A DNA stretch of 64,000 bases, taken from positions 22,511,501 to 22,575,500 of the forward strand of contig JARKIP010000021.1 in NCBI GenBank assembly GCA_029990175.1. The letters run 5' to 3'. The first letter of the stretch is position 1. Each line of letters starts with the position of its first letter. Shown here one piece after another: positions 21,640 to 33,759 of the stretch. Source of the DNA: Petunia secreta (lineage: Eukaryota > Streptophyta > Magnoliopsida > Solanales > Solanaceae). Both the position numbers and the translations under genes were made by a program. Below the pieces are notes generated by a model that did no database searches, was not told the DNA's origin, and saw only the letters and a list, made by a program, of their open reading frames with translations.

Positions 21640-23690
21640 GCTAAAAGTGTCGTCGTGCCACGACGTTAACTAAGGCGCTTCTCGGGAGGCAACCCAAGTT
21701 TGTACTTGTATTATTTTATTTATAGTGTCACGTAGTTTTTATTTTTCTTTGGATTGCAGGTTCATGTAATGTTGAGTTTAAGTGTGGGGTGTCCTCACCC
21801 CTTCCTAATATTGATGACCTGTTGGGAGAAGTCTGAGTACCTCATGCTATACGGAAGCTTGGAGGATGCTAGCGCCAACGGCTAGGCCGATTGGCCTTCA
21901 GGGAAGTTTTCTTTACCCTTGCACTTTCTTAATTTTAGCACTGAGGACACTGCTTGATTTAAGTATGGGGTGGGGGAACTCCCCTTTATTTTTGAGGTTA
22001 GGGATGCATGTACCGTTAGGATTTTTCCTTGTCACTTGACTTTATTTTTATTTGTTTCTTTCTTTAATATATGAAAAAAATTAGAAAACTAATGAAAAAT
22101 TGCAAAAAGATTTTCTTTTTTAGTCTTCATTAGTGGTACATGTCATCCACCCCGTGGATTTTCTTATGACCTCGGTTCTTTTCTATAGGGAGGCCTTTGA
22201 ACCGGGTAGTTTTTTATTTTTATTAGGATTAGAGTAGTTAGTTATAGGTGGTCCTAGACGAAAGAAATAGGTAGAATGCTAGGTGCCTTTGATTTGTTTG
22301 ATACCGGTGGACTCGAACTTATTGCATGTGCTATTTGTGGTGTCTTTTGGTTTTAAATTGTGATGCATGCCTAAAAAAAATGGAATGACCCCCTTGAGAT
22401 GCTTGAGTCCACTCACTTGATTTTGTTGTGAACTTTTATGCATTAGTGCTTAATTTTCCATAAGTTGCACTCTATTTGCTTGATTGAGAGTTGTGATGGA
22501 GCCATTTTGTGTGGACTGTGTACAATGTGTGTTGTGAGGCATATACTTTTGTGTTCCATGTTTGGATATTGGTGTCTAGACTTGCCCCGTGTGTGTGCAA
22601 AGCGAAATCCTAGGTTTGCTCTAGTCGGGAAATGATACAGGCCTTCTTGGATAAGCCCTTGACCTTGATTTGCCTACCCTTATATACACCATGGACTTGA
22701 TTGTTGTGATCTCTTTGCCCTTTTGTTGGCACCCACACCGCAAGCCTACCCACTTGTTCTAAATTGCTTTCTATTGACCCTTTTACTCCTTAAGCACTTT
22801 AATTGATATTTGTATATTATTGTGGAGTTTGTGGTTGAAATATTGTGAGGTTTTTTAGTGAAAACAATAAGGGGGAATATTTGATAAATTTTGAAGTAGT
22901 TGAAGGAGCATTGGCAAGGGTTGGAAAGAATTAAAAAGAAAAAAAAAGCTGAAAAAAATTGGAAAAAGAAATAAAGAGAAAAGAAAAGAATCTCCATCAT
23001 TGCTAGTGTTGTGCTTAAAAGAAAAAAATTGCTACGTGTTGAAAAAGGCGTGTGTGAAAGTTGTTGATTGGGTGGCTTTGATGAGACTTGTGCTTAATTT
23101 GTATTGTGATGTATTAAAGTGCTTAGGGAGGTAGTCACTATTACCCATATGTATCCTACCAGCCCCTTAGCCTACATTACAACCTTTTCAAAGTCCTAGT
23201 TAATCCCGATTGGAGTGAGCTTACATTAGTGGAGTCCTACACTACGGGCAAGCCTATGGTACATCGTGTGTGACATGTGAGATTTTCATGAGAGTGAGTG
23301 AATTCTTTCTATGCTATTGTCCCCGTTCTATTCTTGATATTCATTGTTGTGTGTGATATTTGGGGGGCACTCTCTTGCTTCATTTTGGTGAGGGTACACG
23401 ATTTGCATGAGGTAGGTGAAGTTGTGGCTTCTTGGTTGAATAGATAGGTGTGACTTTGTGGGAACATGGTTGCAATGAGTTGAGTTTGTGCATTTGAATT
23501 GTCTTGGGGTGGTTGTTCTCATGTTTTGATATTTGATAAATTATTGGCATGTTTGTTGGACCCATAGTAGTCATGTATGCATTTGTTCAATGGTCGGTAT
23601 CAACCAAAGTCATAGGCAGACCTGTTCTACCTAGGTTGGGAAGTTATTTGTGATTGCTCGAGGGCGAGCAAAGGTTCAAGTGTGGGGTGG
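21640..23690 (+). other. Second Athila post-pol non-coding region and polypurine tract
   Basis: Equivalent to 14043-14160 plus 16560-18315 of the left segment but lacking the env-like ORF. The shared hairpin and GGGAGGCAACCC lie at 21651-21705. AAGTGTGGGGT-like copies lie at 21780, 21961 (one mismatch) and 23678, the last being the polypurine tract. No gene seen. Confidence 0.72.
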
Positions 23691-25012
23691 TGATGTTTGG
23701 CATATTATGCCTATAATTCCTTAATATTTCCTCACGTTTGGATACTTTATTCGCACGTTTTCTAGTTAATGAATATGATTTTGCACTGATTTTATGTCGT
23801 ATGATTGTAGGTTGTTATTAAGTGCAATTGGATCTTTAAAGAGCATGATCGAGCAAGAAAAGGTTGGAATTTGATTGAGGATTGGATCGAGCACACGAAC
23901 GCACGATGCGACGCGAGCTGCGGACGAAGGAAGCAGGAAAATTGCCTAGCGCCCTAGGTGGCGCGGCGCGCCAGTGAAAGCGCCCAACTGCCCTGCACGT
24001 TTTGTGGCGCGGGGCGGGGCCAGGGCCTGCGAGATTTGACGGGTTCTGCCTTCGTGAGCGTGTTCCGAGGCGCGGGGCGCCAGCTATAGCGCCCCTGGAG
24101 CGGGTTTTTAAGTCCTATTTCGTCTAGGCTTAGGCGTAACTTATTTCTAGGCTTTTGTAAATACTATAAATACTCTTTTACTTAGTTTTTGAGAGGGGTT
24201 CTGACTTTGGAGCAACTTGAGAGCACCATACTTCATTGAACAAGGGTTTTACTCCTGTTCTTTCATCTATTAATCATTTCATCGTTATTTCTTCAAATCA
24301 TTGTCTTGTGATTATGAGTATGCGTGGCTAAATCTTCGTTCTAGGGTTAGAGTGTTTCATGAAAGTTGATGTTTGAAGATTGAATTCCATATATTGAATC
24401 CCTTAACGGATTATTTATTCTTTCTTGATTTCACTTGTTTAATTATTAGGGCCCAATAATTATGCATTATCTATGGTTTTTAGATTGAACTCGAAAGAGG
24501 GAATTTATGAACGCAATAAGAAAGAGTAGGGCTAGATTGTGAACCCGGGCATTGGGGAACCAATTTGTGAGTAGGATAGACATATACTTGCTCGCCTAGC
24601 TTAACTAAATGCGTGCACGTGATTCAACCCATAGACATATAGGGATTGGAGTAGCTTGCATAGACCGTGAAGAATCGAAAGGTTTTCACGGGTACATTTA
24701 ATCTGTTAATTAGTAATTCGGGATTTGAGAAGTGGAATCAATTGGAAAACTCAACTAGATTGTTCGTAACTCTGACCCTGGACCGTCTCATTAATATTGT
24801 TTACAATCAAAGTTTGCTCCATTGTTTGAATTCACTTCTACCGTTTTAATTACTGTTCTTTAGTTAATAAAATCCTCACCATTGGAAAAAGATCCCTGAA
24901 TAGTTCTTAGGAAATTGTTTGCTAGAATTCAGTCTGAATAGTCCTCGTGGGAATGATACTCTACTTATCACTTTATTAGTTGTCGACCACGTATACTTGC
25001 GTGTGTGTTTGG
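23691..25012 (+). repeat. Athila LTR, second copy
   Basis: Begins TGATGTTTGGCATATTATGCC and aligns with 18316-19609. It extends further, through TCGACCACGTATACTTGCGTG, to about 25012, where it abuts the Tat element with only a few bases of ambiguous overlap (GCAATA). TATA box near 24163. No target duplication could be assigned because neither outer junction of the complex is clean. Confidence 0.8.
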
Positions 25013-25360
25013 AGCAATATACGCTCATACCACCGAGGACGCAAATCAACAAGCCATGCGTATAGAGCTGGACTTGCTCGAGAAGAAAAGAGAGCTGGCT
25101 TTGGTTCGGCTAATAGCCCAAAAAAGGCAGATCGAGGAGGAAGGCCAAGCTTAGAGATTTTAAAGTTGGCGATTATGTGATGAAGACTACAAACCAATCA
25201 ACGAAGGAAGAAAACGGGGGAAAGCTTGTTGCAAATTGGGAAGGACCCTACAGAGTCAAAGCTATTGTTGGAAAAGGATCTTATCAAATTGAGGATCTAC
25301 GAGGCGAGCCCGAACTTCTAAATTGGAATATTTCCAATTTAAAGCGGTATTATTTCTAAT
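25013..25360 (+). pseudogene. Tat-lineage gypsy pol remnant (integrase C-terminus)
   Basis: Two overlapping frames carry the end of a Tat/Ogre-type integrase: RIELDLLEKKRELALVRLIA, then, after a frame change and a small deletion near 25146, LRDFKVGDYVMKTTNQ, GGKLVANWEGPYRV and the final WNISNLKRYYF before the stop at 25358-25360. All upstream pol, gag and the 5' LTR are missing; the Athila LTR end is joined directly. It fixes the orientation of the Tat remnant (plus), which makes the large minus-strand ORF downstream antisense to the retrotransposon. Confidence 0.82.
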
Positions 25361-26067
25361 CGAGGTAAATGTTCCTTAACCTTTTAAAATTCACCCACAG
25401 CCTCGAGCCGAATAACGCTCCTACGGCTTCGGTCGAAATGTACTAACTTGCTCCTCGTTCCATTTTGCTTGACCTTTTCAGGAAGCGAACCGAACGGTTT
25501 CCAGTGCTCGGATCTTCATCAAGATTCACACCCGAACACTGGGGGGAGTGAGAAACGAGTTGCAACCGAGGTCGACGTTGAGCCTCCCAACCGAAGCTTA
25601 TCTATTCGACAACCAGGGACTGACACCCGAGGAGTAGATTTAGTACATCGTAATTTCGCCCGGTTGTGGCACATTGTTAATTTATTTTTTTCCTCACCCA
25701 AGGTCCGCCTCGACTTGGGCCCATGTAAATAGCCGATTTTTGGCTCGTTAATATTATCAATGGAATAAACCTGATCCCACATCTATTTATTCTATAATCT
25801 TGCACTACGAATTTGCACTTTAAATGCATCAACTCGAGAACGAGACGTCGTTCTAAGTTTGCATCGGTTTTATTAAGTCTTGCAAGCAAATTATTCGTTC
25901 TAAGTGTTCGGTACATGCAAAAACTAACACTTAAGATAAAAGTACCAAGTCATTTCATTAATAAGCCCGAAGGCTGAAAGTATTTACAGCAAAAGGACCC
26001 GAAGGTCCGAAACATAAGCATAAAAAGCCCGAAGGCTGACACGGAAACAAAAAATGCTATTAGAAGT
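25361..26067 (+). other. Tat 3' spacer between pol and the antisense ORF
   Basis: Non-coding. It contains repeated CGAGG/CCGAAGG words and no convincing ORF. The minus-strand aORF would end into this spacer. Confidence 0.5.
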
Positions 26068-28732
26068 CTAAGCCTCGCGAGAATCACCTCCATCCTCGGA
26101 GCCCCCCTCGGCATCATCATCATCCTCTTCATCGTCATTGCCGCTCGATGCCTCACTTGATGGGAGATCATCAATAATAGCTTGAGCCTGTGCTGCTTTT
26201 ACCTCAGCCTTGGCATTTCCTCCTCCAAGTTGAGCTCGCCGGCGCGGCATCACTTGAGAAGCTTCAACCGAGACTTGATAATAGCCCATTGCTTATCCAG
26301 CTCGGCCCTCTTGACCATGATCGTAGCCCTATTTTTACGATTGACGATTTCGTCTCGAAGAGCTTCGACCTCGGCCTCTTTAGCTGAAAGTTTGGAGTTC
26401 TCACCCTCCAACTTTTGGATGTGAAGCACATGCTTCCTCAGCTGATCGTGATGTTTTTTGGCCATCTCCTCGGCCTTGCCCTTTGCTTGAGTCAGCTCCG
26501 CACATAAACTCGCCGCCTCAGCTTCTAGCCTCGAGCGCACAGCTTGGAACTCAGCATCGAGGGCTTGAATCCTTGCCTCGGAGGAAGCTTCAGCCTCAAG
26601 CAAATCGGACTGGGACTTGGCTAGATCAACCTTCAATCCAGCCACTTGCGCCCTGAGGTTGTCCTTCTGCTTGTCCCAAGATCGAGCCACACGTTGAAAC
26701 TCCTCGGCCCTCGCGGTCTCGAGCTCGATGGCTCTCAATGACAGCACGAATCCCTGGGAGAAAGAGTGTCAAAAATCAGCATGAAGGAACATACTAAAAA
26801 AAAAAGTGAATTTAAGAGATCGAAGCTTACTCTGAGAGCATTGGCCGAGAGGGTGGTGAATAGCTTAGCTGGGGAGAATGGTTGCACCACTTTATCCTCT
26901 TCAGGACCAAGTAGAGGCATTAGGCTCAATATGTCGCCTCGGGTGCCGTACAACAAATTTGAAGAAGTGGGTACTTCCAGCTTTCGAAAGGACCCAACCG
27001 AGGATGAAATCCTCGCGGGTTCAGATTGTGCTCGAATCACACCAGCTTCAGCTCTCTCCTCGGTGGCAACAGTCTCAGCCTCTCCAACTTTGGCCTTACC
27101 CTTGGCCTTAGTAACCATAGCCCCGGTATCCTTCTCCTGGTCTTCCAGGTCCACAACCTCAACTGCCTCTCGGGCCACAAAGTCCTCGGAAGCGACCTCA
27201 TCAGGCTCGTCAATCAGCCTTCGGTGCGGTTCAGCTGCAACCTCGGGCCCAAAAGAAGTTGCCTCCTCGGTGCGAGGAACCGCCGAACGAGAAGGCTTCT
27301 TTGAAACTGCCCTCTTCCTCTTCACACCTACAAAGAGCAACATAGGAGAATTTGAAACAAGGAAGCGAAGAAGAATGGTAGCTGGCGAGTTGATCAAGGA
27401 TGGTGGTTACCTTTGGAGGACCCTTGACCGGGGGCCCCATTTGAAACTTTTGAAGACTCTGTAGCCTTCAACTCCTTTAGGTGACCTGCCACCGAAGCCA
27501 GGTTGTCATCTGACTCGGTCTCCTCTCTATCTTTCTTCTTTTTCTTTTCTTCTTTCTTTTTCTTGCTTTTCTTTGTGTTGGCGGCACGGTTCGGGAAACC
27601 TAATGCCGAGGGAGGACAGTCAATAGCCGAAGCAGAAGAGAAACACCACGGGAAATTTACCATGCCTCTTGCACTGCCAACCAAAGTCGCCAGCCATCTT
27701 CATCCATATCTTTCGGGGTGCGTGCGAGCCCCGATCATGGCTCTCACCCATTCGGTCAGCCCCTCGGGGGGTATGATGTCAACCTTGTTGGCTAAAAAGT
27801 AGCAATGAAAAGGGGTTAGCAAGCACAAACGAACGCTGGGGTGAAATAAAAATGAAGATATACTTACGTGTGTTGTTCCACCGCTCGGGAAAATCGGGCT
27901 TGGGGGATAAAATGCTGGTCTCCAACAGGACGCAGCGGTCACTCCAGCCTCGATCCCCATGGTCCTCACTTTTATGTAGGAGCACAAATTTACCTCGGTT
28001 GTTTAAGGCCACGACCCCGGCCTTATAAAAGTAAGGATAATAGAGTGAGATGAGGTGCTGCAAAGTGAAGTCCACCCCGACTTTCTTACTCAGCCAATCC
28101 AAGCACTGGACGACTCTCCAGACGCCGGGGCCTAGTTGGGACAAGCACAAGTTGTAGGCTCGGCAGAAATTATCAATAATCTTGTGTACTGGAAGGGAGA
28201 AGCCGAGGGTGAAGGAGTAAGTATAAGCGAAAGAAAGCCCCTCAACATGGTGGTAAACTCTGCTTGTTGGGTCGGGGATGACAACCTTCACCTTGGGCCC
28301 AAACTTGCACTCCCTTTGGACCCGCTCAATATGGGCTTGTGTTATGCGGGTCGGTGTCGTGTTTACCGGTATTTTTCTATTCTTCTCCTCATGATCAGCA
28401 GATTGGACTTGCAGCTTGAGATCCTTGCTGTTATCAGAGTGGGAGGAAATAATTTGGTGAGGCTCGAGCTCTTGCTCGAGGAGAATCATTGGGCCCGAGG
28501 ACCCTACCTCGGCGGTAATCCCGCCTTCAACCTCGCCCACGACATCGTCGCCCTCGGCATCGTCACCTCCATCATCGCCAGCTCTATGGATGACGTCGCT
28601 GGCACCACCCACCATGGCGTCATCAAACATGACGCCATCCTCCTCTTCCATAACAACGTCATCAGCCTCTACCGCTAGATCATGCCTGGCTCTCGCCTTA
28701 TGGCGCATAGAACTCCCAGCACCAGACGTCAC
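26068..28732 (-). pseudogene. Intron-containing antisense ORF (aORF) of the Tat element
   Basis: Minus-strand coding series with plant splice signals. Exon 1: 28732-27868, donor GTAAGTATA. Exon 2: 27791-27411, acceptor TTTTTAG, donor GTAACC. Exon 3: 27327-26831, acceptor TTTGTAG, donor GTAAGC. Exon 4: from 26753, acceptor CTCCCAG, to about 26250, with a frameshifted tail to 26068. Order: acidic N-terminus; a conserved globular block (KVVIPDPTSRVYHH, GFSLPVHKIIDNFC, YNLCLSQLGPGVWR) resembling the putative gypsy-type transposon family (Transposase_28); a Lys/Glu-rich segment; a Ser/Ala-rich segment; a long coiled coil; and an acidic tail. Defects: TGA near 27697, a phase mismatch at exon 3/4, and a frameshift near 26250. 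Antisense ORFs between pol and the 3' LTR are known in the Tat lineage; their function is unknown. Confidence 0.75.
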
Positions 28733-29183
28733 TTCACCGCCGATGCCGCAGCGGCGACTACGTCGCCACTGGCAATGGCTGCGACTGAGTGTGGGACTCT
28801 CACTCTCTTGCCTGAATCACTCGAATCCTGCCTAGATTGAGTGGTAGACATGGTTGTAATTTGAGTTTAGAGTTTTCGCAAAGATGGAAGTGAGAAGAAG
28901 GTGAAAGTGAGAAGAAGAGTTTGGTGGAGAAGTACTTAGAGGTATGGAAGAAGCAAGTGGTGAGGCGTCATCATTGTAACGTTGGGAAAACCAAAAATGC
29001 AGTGTGACCGTTTGAGAGGCCAACGGATGGGTGACACGTGTCAGTGAGAAGTGACCTGAAGAGACGCGAACCGTTGACAAAATTTGAAACGCTTGGATAA
29101 GATCAAGCCACGTCGCTTTCCCGCTGAATTTCACTCCACTCCTCGGTGACTTCGGTAAGTGACCGAAGAGTGGGGGGACTATA
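28733..29183 (-). promoter_or_regulatory. aORF upstream region and Tat polypurine tract
   Basis: About 450 bp upstream of the aORF start, the place for its promoter; no clear TATA box was identified. On the plus strand the region ends with AGAGTGGGGGGACTATA (29167-29183) immediately before an LTR start, the Tat polypurine tract. Confidence 0.6.
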
Positions 29184-29737
29184 TGTATTGGGTAAAAATC
29201 GGCTCGCTATGATTCACCCTGGCCACGCAATCTAACAGCAACCAAGCACTTAACGACAAGCCAAAGACCGAAGCAAATAAGTGGATCGCCGAAGTCACAC
29301 ATCGAGGTCGTCACCGAAGGCTAGCCGTAAGCTGAGCTTCCGTGACGTTTACCTCGGTCGAACAGCAAGGTCTCACCACCGAGGTCACACATATGCACCT
29401 CGGTGAATCGCCTCGGTTCCAGCGGCTTTGCAGCCCACTACTTCAGCCCACTAACTCCTTCCATTAATGCCAAGAACGTGGGTCAAAGCACAACTGATAG
29501 TGGAGAACGTGGGCAAGGCTCCTAGGCCTATAAATAGTACTTCATTTTGTATTGTAGGCATCCAGAAATAGATACTGAAACTGTGCCCAAATTTTTACTC
29601 ACTACCATTTATTGAAATCAAGTTGTTCTCTTGCAATTACGCTTATTTCTCGAATTTTACTAGCTTTGATACGAAGTTTTGCTTATATTCTAACCCAAAT
29701 TCGATTTGTGATCCTAAAACCGATTTAGGCTCATACA
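29184..29737 (+). repeat. 3' LTR of the Tat element
   Basis: 554 bp beginning TGTATTGGG after the polypurine tract and ending CTCATACA. TATA box CCTATAAATAG near 29528. Several ACCGAGGTCACA-type short repeats lie in the left half. The right border rests on the CA ending only, because the 5' LTR is absent. Confidence 0.72.
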
Positions 29738-29754
29738 TTAATCTTTATCTTTTT

Positions 29755-29900
29755 GGCCGAAGTGCACAAAAGGCCAGTTTTGCCACTGGTCTTAGGGCAA
29801 AGGGCACTAAAACCAAAACATTTACTTTGTGGCCACTTACATTACACCCACCATAAATGAAAAAAAAAGACTAAATTACCCCTCGTTGTATATATAAACA
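29755..29900 (+). repeat. Left terminal region of the MULE
   Basis: Imperfect counterpart of 53880-54022 on the opposite strand: AAAAGGCCAGTTTTGCCACTGG, GTGGCCACTTACATTACAC and GACTAAATTACCCCTC. The repeats are degenerate, so the exact border is uncertain by several bases. Confidence 0.6.
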
Positions 29901-30000
29901 AACAGTTCGTTATTCTCCGTTTCGTTACTTTGTGGCTGCTGTTGCTGAATTCTCTTCACCAATCTCTTCACCAATTCTTCACCAATCTCACTTTTCAAAT

Positions 30001-31011
30001 TTCTTCACAAGTTTCGTTTAAAAATGGTAAGTATTCTTTGTTTCAATTTTACGTTATGCTGCTTTAAGGCTGAATTTGAACTAAGTTCAATCCATGTGAA
30101 CTGAATTCAGATATATTCGTTTAAAATTTAGTAGTTTTAATACCTCGATGTGCCGTTGATGGCTGAACTTCAGTATCGCCATTGTCGTGTTAAGTATCAG
30201 CACACTAGCACTGAAGTTTGAACTAAAATTCAGTTCATTATGACTGGACTTCAGTGTTAAGTCTTCTACGTTTGAATTTTATGTTATGCTGCATTAAGAC
30301 TGAGTTTGAGAGAAATTAGTTTAAAATTTAGTAGTTTTAATACCTTGATGTATCGTTGATGACTGAACTTCAGTATCGTCATTGTCGTGTTAAGTATCAG
30401 CACACTAGCACTGGAGTTTGAACTAAAATTCAGTTCATTATGACTGAATTTCAGTGCTTAAGGGCTGAAAGTTCATTTATAAACTGAAAAAAGCAACCTC
30501 ACGACTTTGCGATTACTTATTGCCAGTGTCGTGTTAAGTATAAGCACACTAGAACTGAAGTTTGAACTAAAAATTCAGTTCATTAGGACTGAACTTCAGT
30601 TCTTAAGGCTGAACTTCATTAGTTCAATCCTTACGGATGGAACTTAAGTCCACATGAACTTAACTGCAATCAACATGGGGTGGAGCTTTCAATTGTCTTA
30701 TGGATAGAACTTACTCCAATCCTTATGCATAGAACTTAAGTCCATATGGACTAAACTTCAAATCCATAGGGGGGGAGCTTTCAAACAGCCCTACGGATAG
30801 AAGTTCAACGCCATATAGATAGAACTTGATTCAATCCTTATGGATAGAACTTAAGTCCATTAAGACTGAACTTCAGTGGTTAAGGACTGAAAGTTCATTT
30901 TATAAACTGAAAGAAGCAACCTCAAGACTTTGTGATTACTTATTGCCATTGTTATTAAGACTGAACTTTATACTAACACAATTCTTTCTCTGGTTTACTT
31001 ATTCAATGCAG
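30001..31011 (+). repeat. MULE leader: predicted 5' intron filled with degenerate repeats
   Basis: A donor AATG/GTAAGTATT lies at 30027 and an acceptor ATTCAATGCAG ends at 31011, just before the transposase ATG at 31013, so this is probably the first intron of MURA. It holds at least two close copies of a ~200-bp unit (around 30150 and 30350), containing GAACTTCAGTATCG and AAAATTCAGTTCATTATGACTG, plus many GAACTTCAGT/GAACTTAAGTCCAT variants. Confidence 0.6.
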
Positions 31012-31012
31012 A

Positions 31013-33758
31013 ATGGCTATAGTTTGTTTGGTTATTGCTTTCAATGGAAATTGGACAAAAGATTACAAGTACTTGGATCATGAAACAAAACTTCTACTTG
31101 TTAATGAAATGATCGAATTCAGAACTTTCATGCACAAAATTTATGAAGCAACACATTTCACTGGCACTGTGAATATATGGTTTGATATTAGAATGGATTC
31201 GAGCAGAGGAATGCTTGTAACTACAGAAGAAGAACTCAGGACATGCATGCACTTGTTGAAGAATGATCCGACTTTCAAGAATAGTCATTTCGTGATTGAC
31301 AACCTAGAGAATCAAACTCCTCGTACAGAAGTTTCACCCCGGGGGGGACCCTGATAATGCAGATCAACTGCATTCAAGCAATTGAAAATAATCATACTCC
31401 ATGCACAGAGCTTCCACAACAAGAGGGAGGCTTGATAATGCAGATCGACTCCAACCTAGCACTTGAAACACCTGGCATTGTTGAGACACTACAACCAAAC
31501 AATACTCAATTTCAGTAACCAGCACCAACATTTGAATGCCCTAGTAGCACACCAGCTGCCAAGAGCAAACGGAAAAGGTCCAGGGCAAAACAGAAACAAT
31601 CTCCGGCGATGATATTAACAGGAGATGTATCATCGAAAGATGTAGCAGCATACTCAACATTTGACAACAAGGAAACCATGATGAAGTGTTATGTCAAGAT
31701 GGCAATCAAGGAGCATTTTGAGTTCAAGGTTATCAGATCAAATAGAACGATATATGAACTGAAATGCATCGATCCAAACTGTGATTGGAACATTCTAGCA
31801 AGAAGGATAAAAGATTCCTCATTGTTTAAGGTAATTAAGTTTCAGAATACACATAAATGCTCCGTTGACGTTAAGAAGGCTGATAAAAAACATGCCACGT
31901 CAACATTGATAAGTGAATACTTTCTTGAAAACATCGCGACAACAGAACAGAAGTTAGACCAACATTTATTATCAACGAAATGAGAAGGATACACGGTTGA
32001 AATAGGATATCACAAGGCATGGCGTTCAATTCAAGCAGCAAACACATTAATTAGGGGACGGCCTGATGAGCATTATCATCTCCTCCCTTCATACTTGCAT
32101 GTGCTGAAAGAGAGAAATCCAGGCGCTCAGACAAATTTAAAGATAGACTGTCTTAATCGGTAAGTATTTCTCAAAAGAGAGTTTGATTGCTATACGGAAA
32201 TTCAAAACTTTATAAGAATTATCTAGGTGTTCTCATCATTGCTGTAGCAAAAGATGCAAATAATCAAATCTTCCCTCTAGCTTATGGGATTGCAGACTCT
32301 GAAAATAATGAAGCTTACACTTGGTATTTCACTGAGCTGCGAAGAACAATAGGTACTCGTCCTGAACTAGTGTATCTATCAGACAGAAACAAATCAATCG
32401 TGCATGGAATTGCACAAGTTTATCCTGATAGCCACCATGGTATATGCATCTACCACTTTGAAAAGAATCTAAACCAAAAGAACGTGAGAACCACAGTGAT
32501 AAGTCTGTTTCAAACTGCTGCAAGAGCTTATAAGCGTGAAGACTTACATTATTTCATGTCCCAATTAGAGGGAATGGATAGAAACACGTTCAACTACATA
32601 ATGGAAGAACCACCTGAAAGATGGGCTAGATCTTACTCACCGAGGCGACGATATGATATGCTTACAACAAATATGGTAGTCGATGAATTCTGCATTACTT
32701 GAAGCAAGAGAGTTGCGCATTTTAAGCCTTTTGGATTTAATCATTGTTAAGAAGCAGAAATGGTTTTGTGAAAGAAGAACTACTGCTCAAGAGACTTTTC
32801 ATAGCTTATCAAGGTGGACAGAACATGAAATGAACAAGAAGATTCAATTGGCCTTCACAATAAATGTAAGTATACAGAACTAGACTTGTGCCAAATATGA
32901 AATCCTAATAGTGTCTAAAAAATATAGATAAAGATGGGTGAAGATCAGTCCATGTAGACTGAAAATTCAGGATTGTGGATATCACTTCAGTAAAAAAGGG
33001 GAGAGGGGGTTCAACCTTTTGAGGATAGCACTTCTGTACATAAGGTACTGGGGGTGGAGTTCAATACTTGTTGATACAACTTCAGTCCATAACAGTAAGG
33101 AAGTTCAAGTACAGAGAGTTCAATCCTTGTGGGATTTGAACTCCAGTCTATATGATTTGAACTTCAATCAATCCATTAGAACTGTACTCATGAACTCATG
33201 CTGTGACTTAGTAATAGCCGATTTTAAATACCATTTGTACTGACTCACAAAAGTTATTGTTTTTCATTTCAAATAGGTATTCCCCACAGGTACAGCAACA
33301 TTCAATGTGCAAGATGAAGAAAAAAGCTTCAATGTCAACGTAAAGAAGAGGACCTATGACTGTCTTCAATTCCAGACTGATGAACTCCCATGTGTATATG
33401 CAATTCCATGCATTGAGAAAATACGTCTGCTGAAATCTAAGTTCTGCTCAAAATGGTATTCACAAGAGTTTTGGTTAAACGCATATCAAGGTGAGGTGAA
33501 TATGATAGGGCACAAAAGCTCTTGGACTGTACCAGATACCGTGAAAAGCCAGAGGATAGAAACTCCTAATGTCAAAATACAACGAGGAAGAAGGAAAACA
33601 AAGAGATACATCTCGATTGCTGAGGCTGTACGAGTCAAATCAAACAAATGTAGTCGATGCAAAATCAGAGGACATGATAGAACCTCATGCACAAATACTC
33701 CAGTAGTCCGACCCTATTCAAGGATATATAGGTACTGCTACTTCCTTCATTATCCATA
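31013..33758 (+). pseudogene. MURA-type MULE transposase, decayed
   Basis: ATG at 31013 (MAIVCLVIAFNGNW). A frameshift near a G run at about 31340 is followed by the Mutator DNA-binding domain (AAYSTFDNKETMMKCYV, KCIDPNCDWNILARR, HKCSVDV; 31609-31980). The MULE transposase core follows from about 32187 (GVLIIAVAKDANNQIFPLAYG, YLSDRNKSIVHGIAQVYP with the second catalytic Asp, WARSYSPRRRYDMLTTN). At 32679 the frame shifts exactly where the catalytic Glu is expected; the sequence resumes as MNSALLEARELRIL. An intron (about 32864-33276, donor GTAAGTATAC, acceptor TTTCAAATAG) precedes a SWIM-like zinc finger with its terminal His replaced (YDCLQF, LPCVYAI) and a zinc knuckle CSRCKIRGHDRTSC. A first-Asp region near 32180 is also degraded, and a TGA lies at 31981. 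Clearly inactive. Confidence 0.88.
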
Positions 33759-33759
33759 A

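Noticed and set aside
26766..27464. 232-codon plus-strand ORF opposite the Tat aORF
   Set aside because: Spans the predicted introns of the minus-strand gene and has no recognisable domain; the minus strand has the conserved blocks and splice sites.
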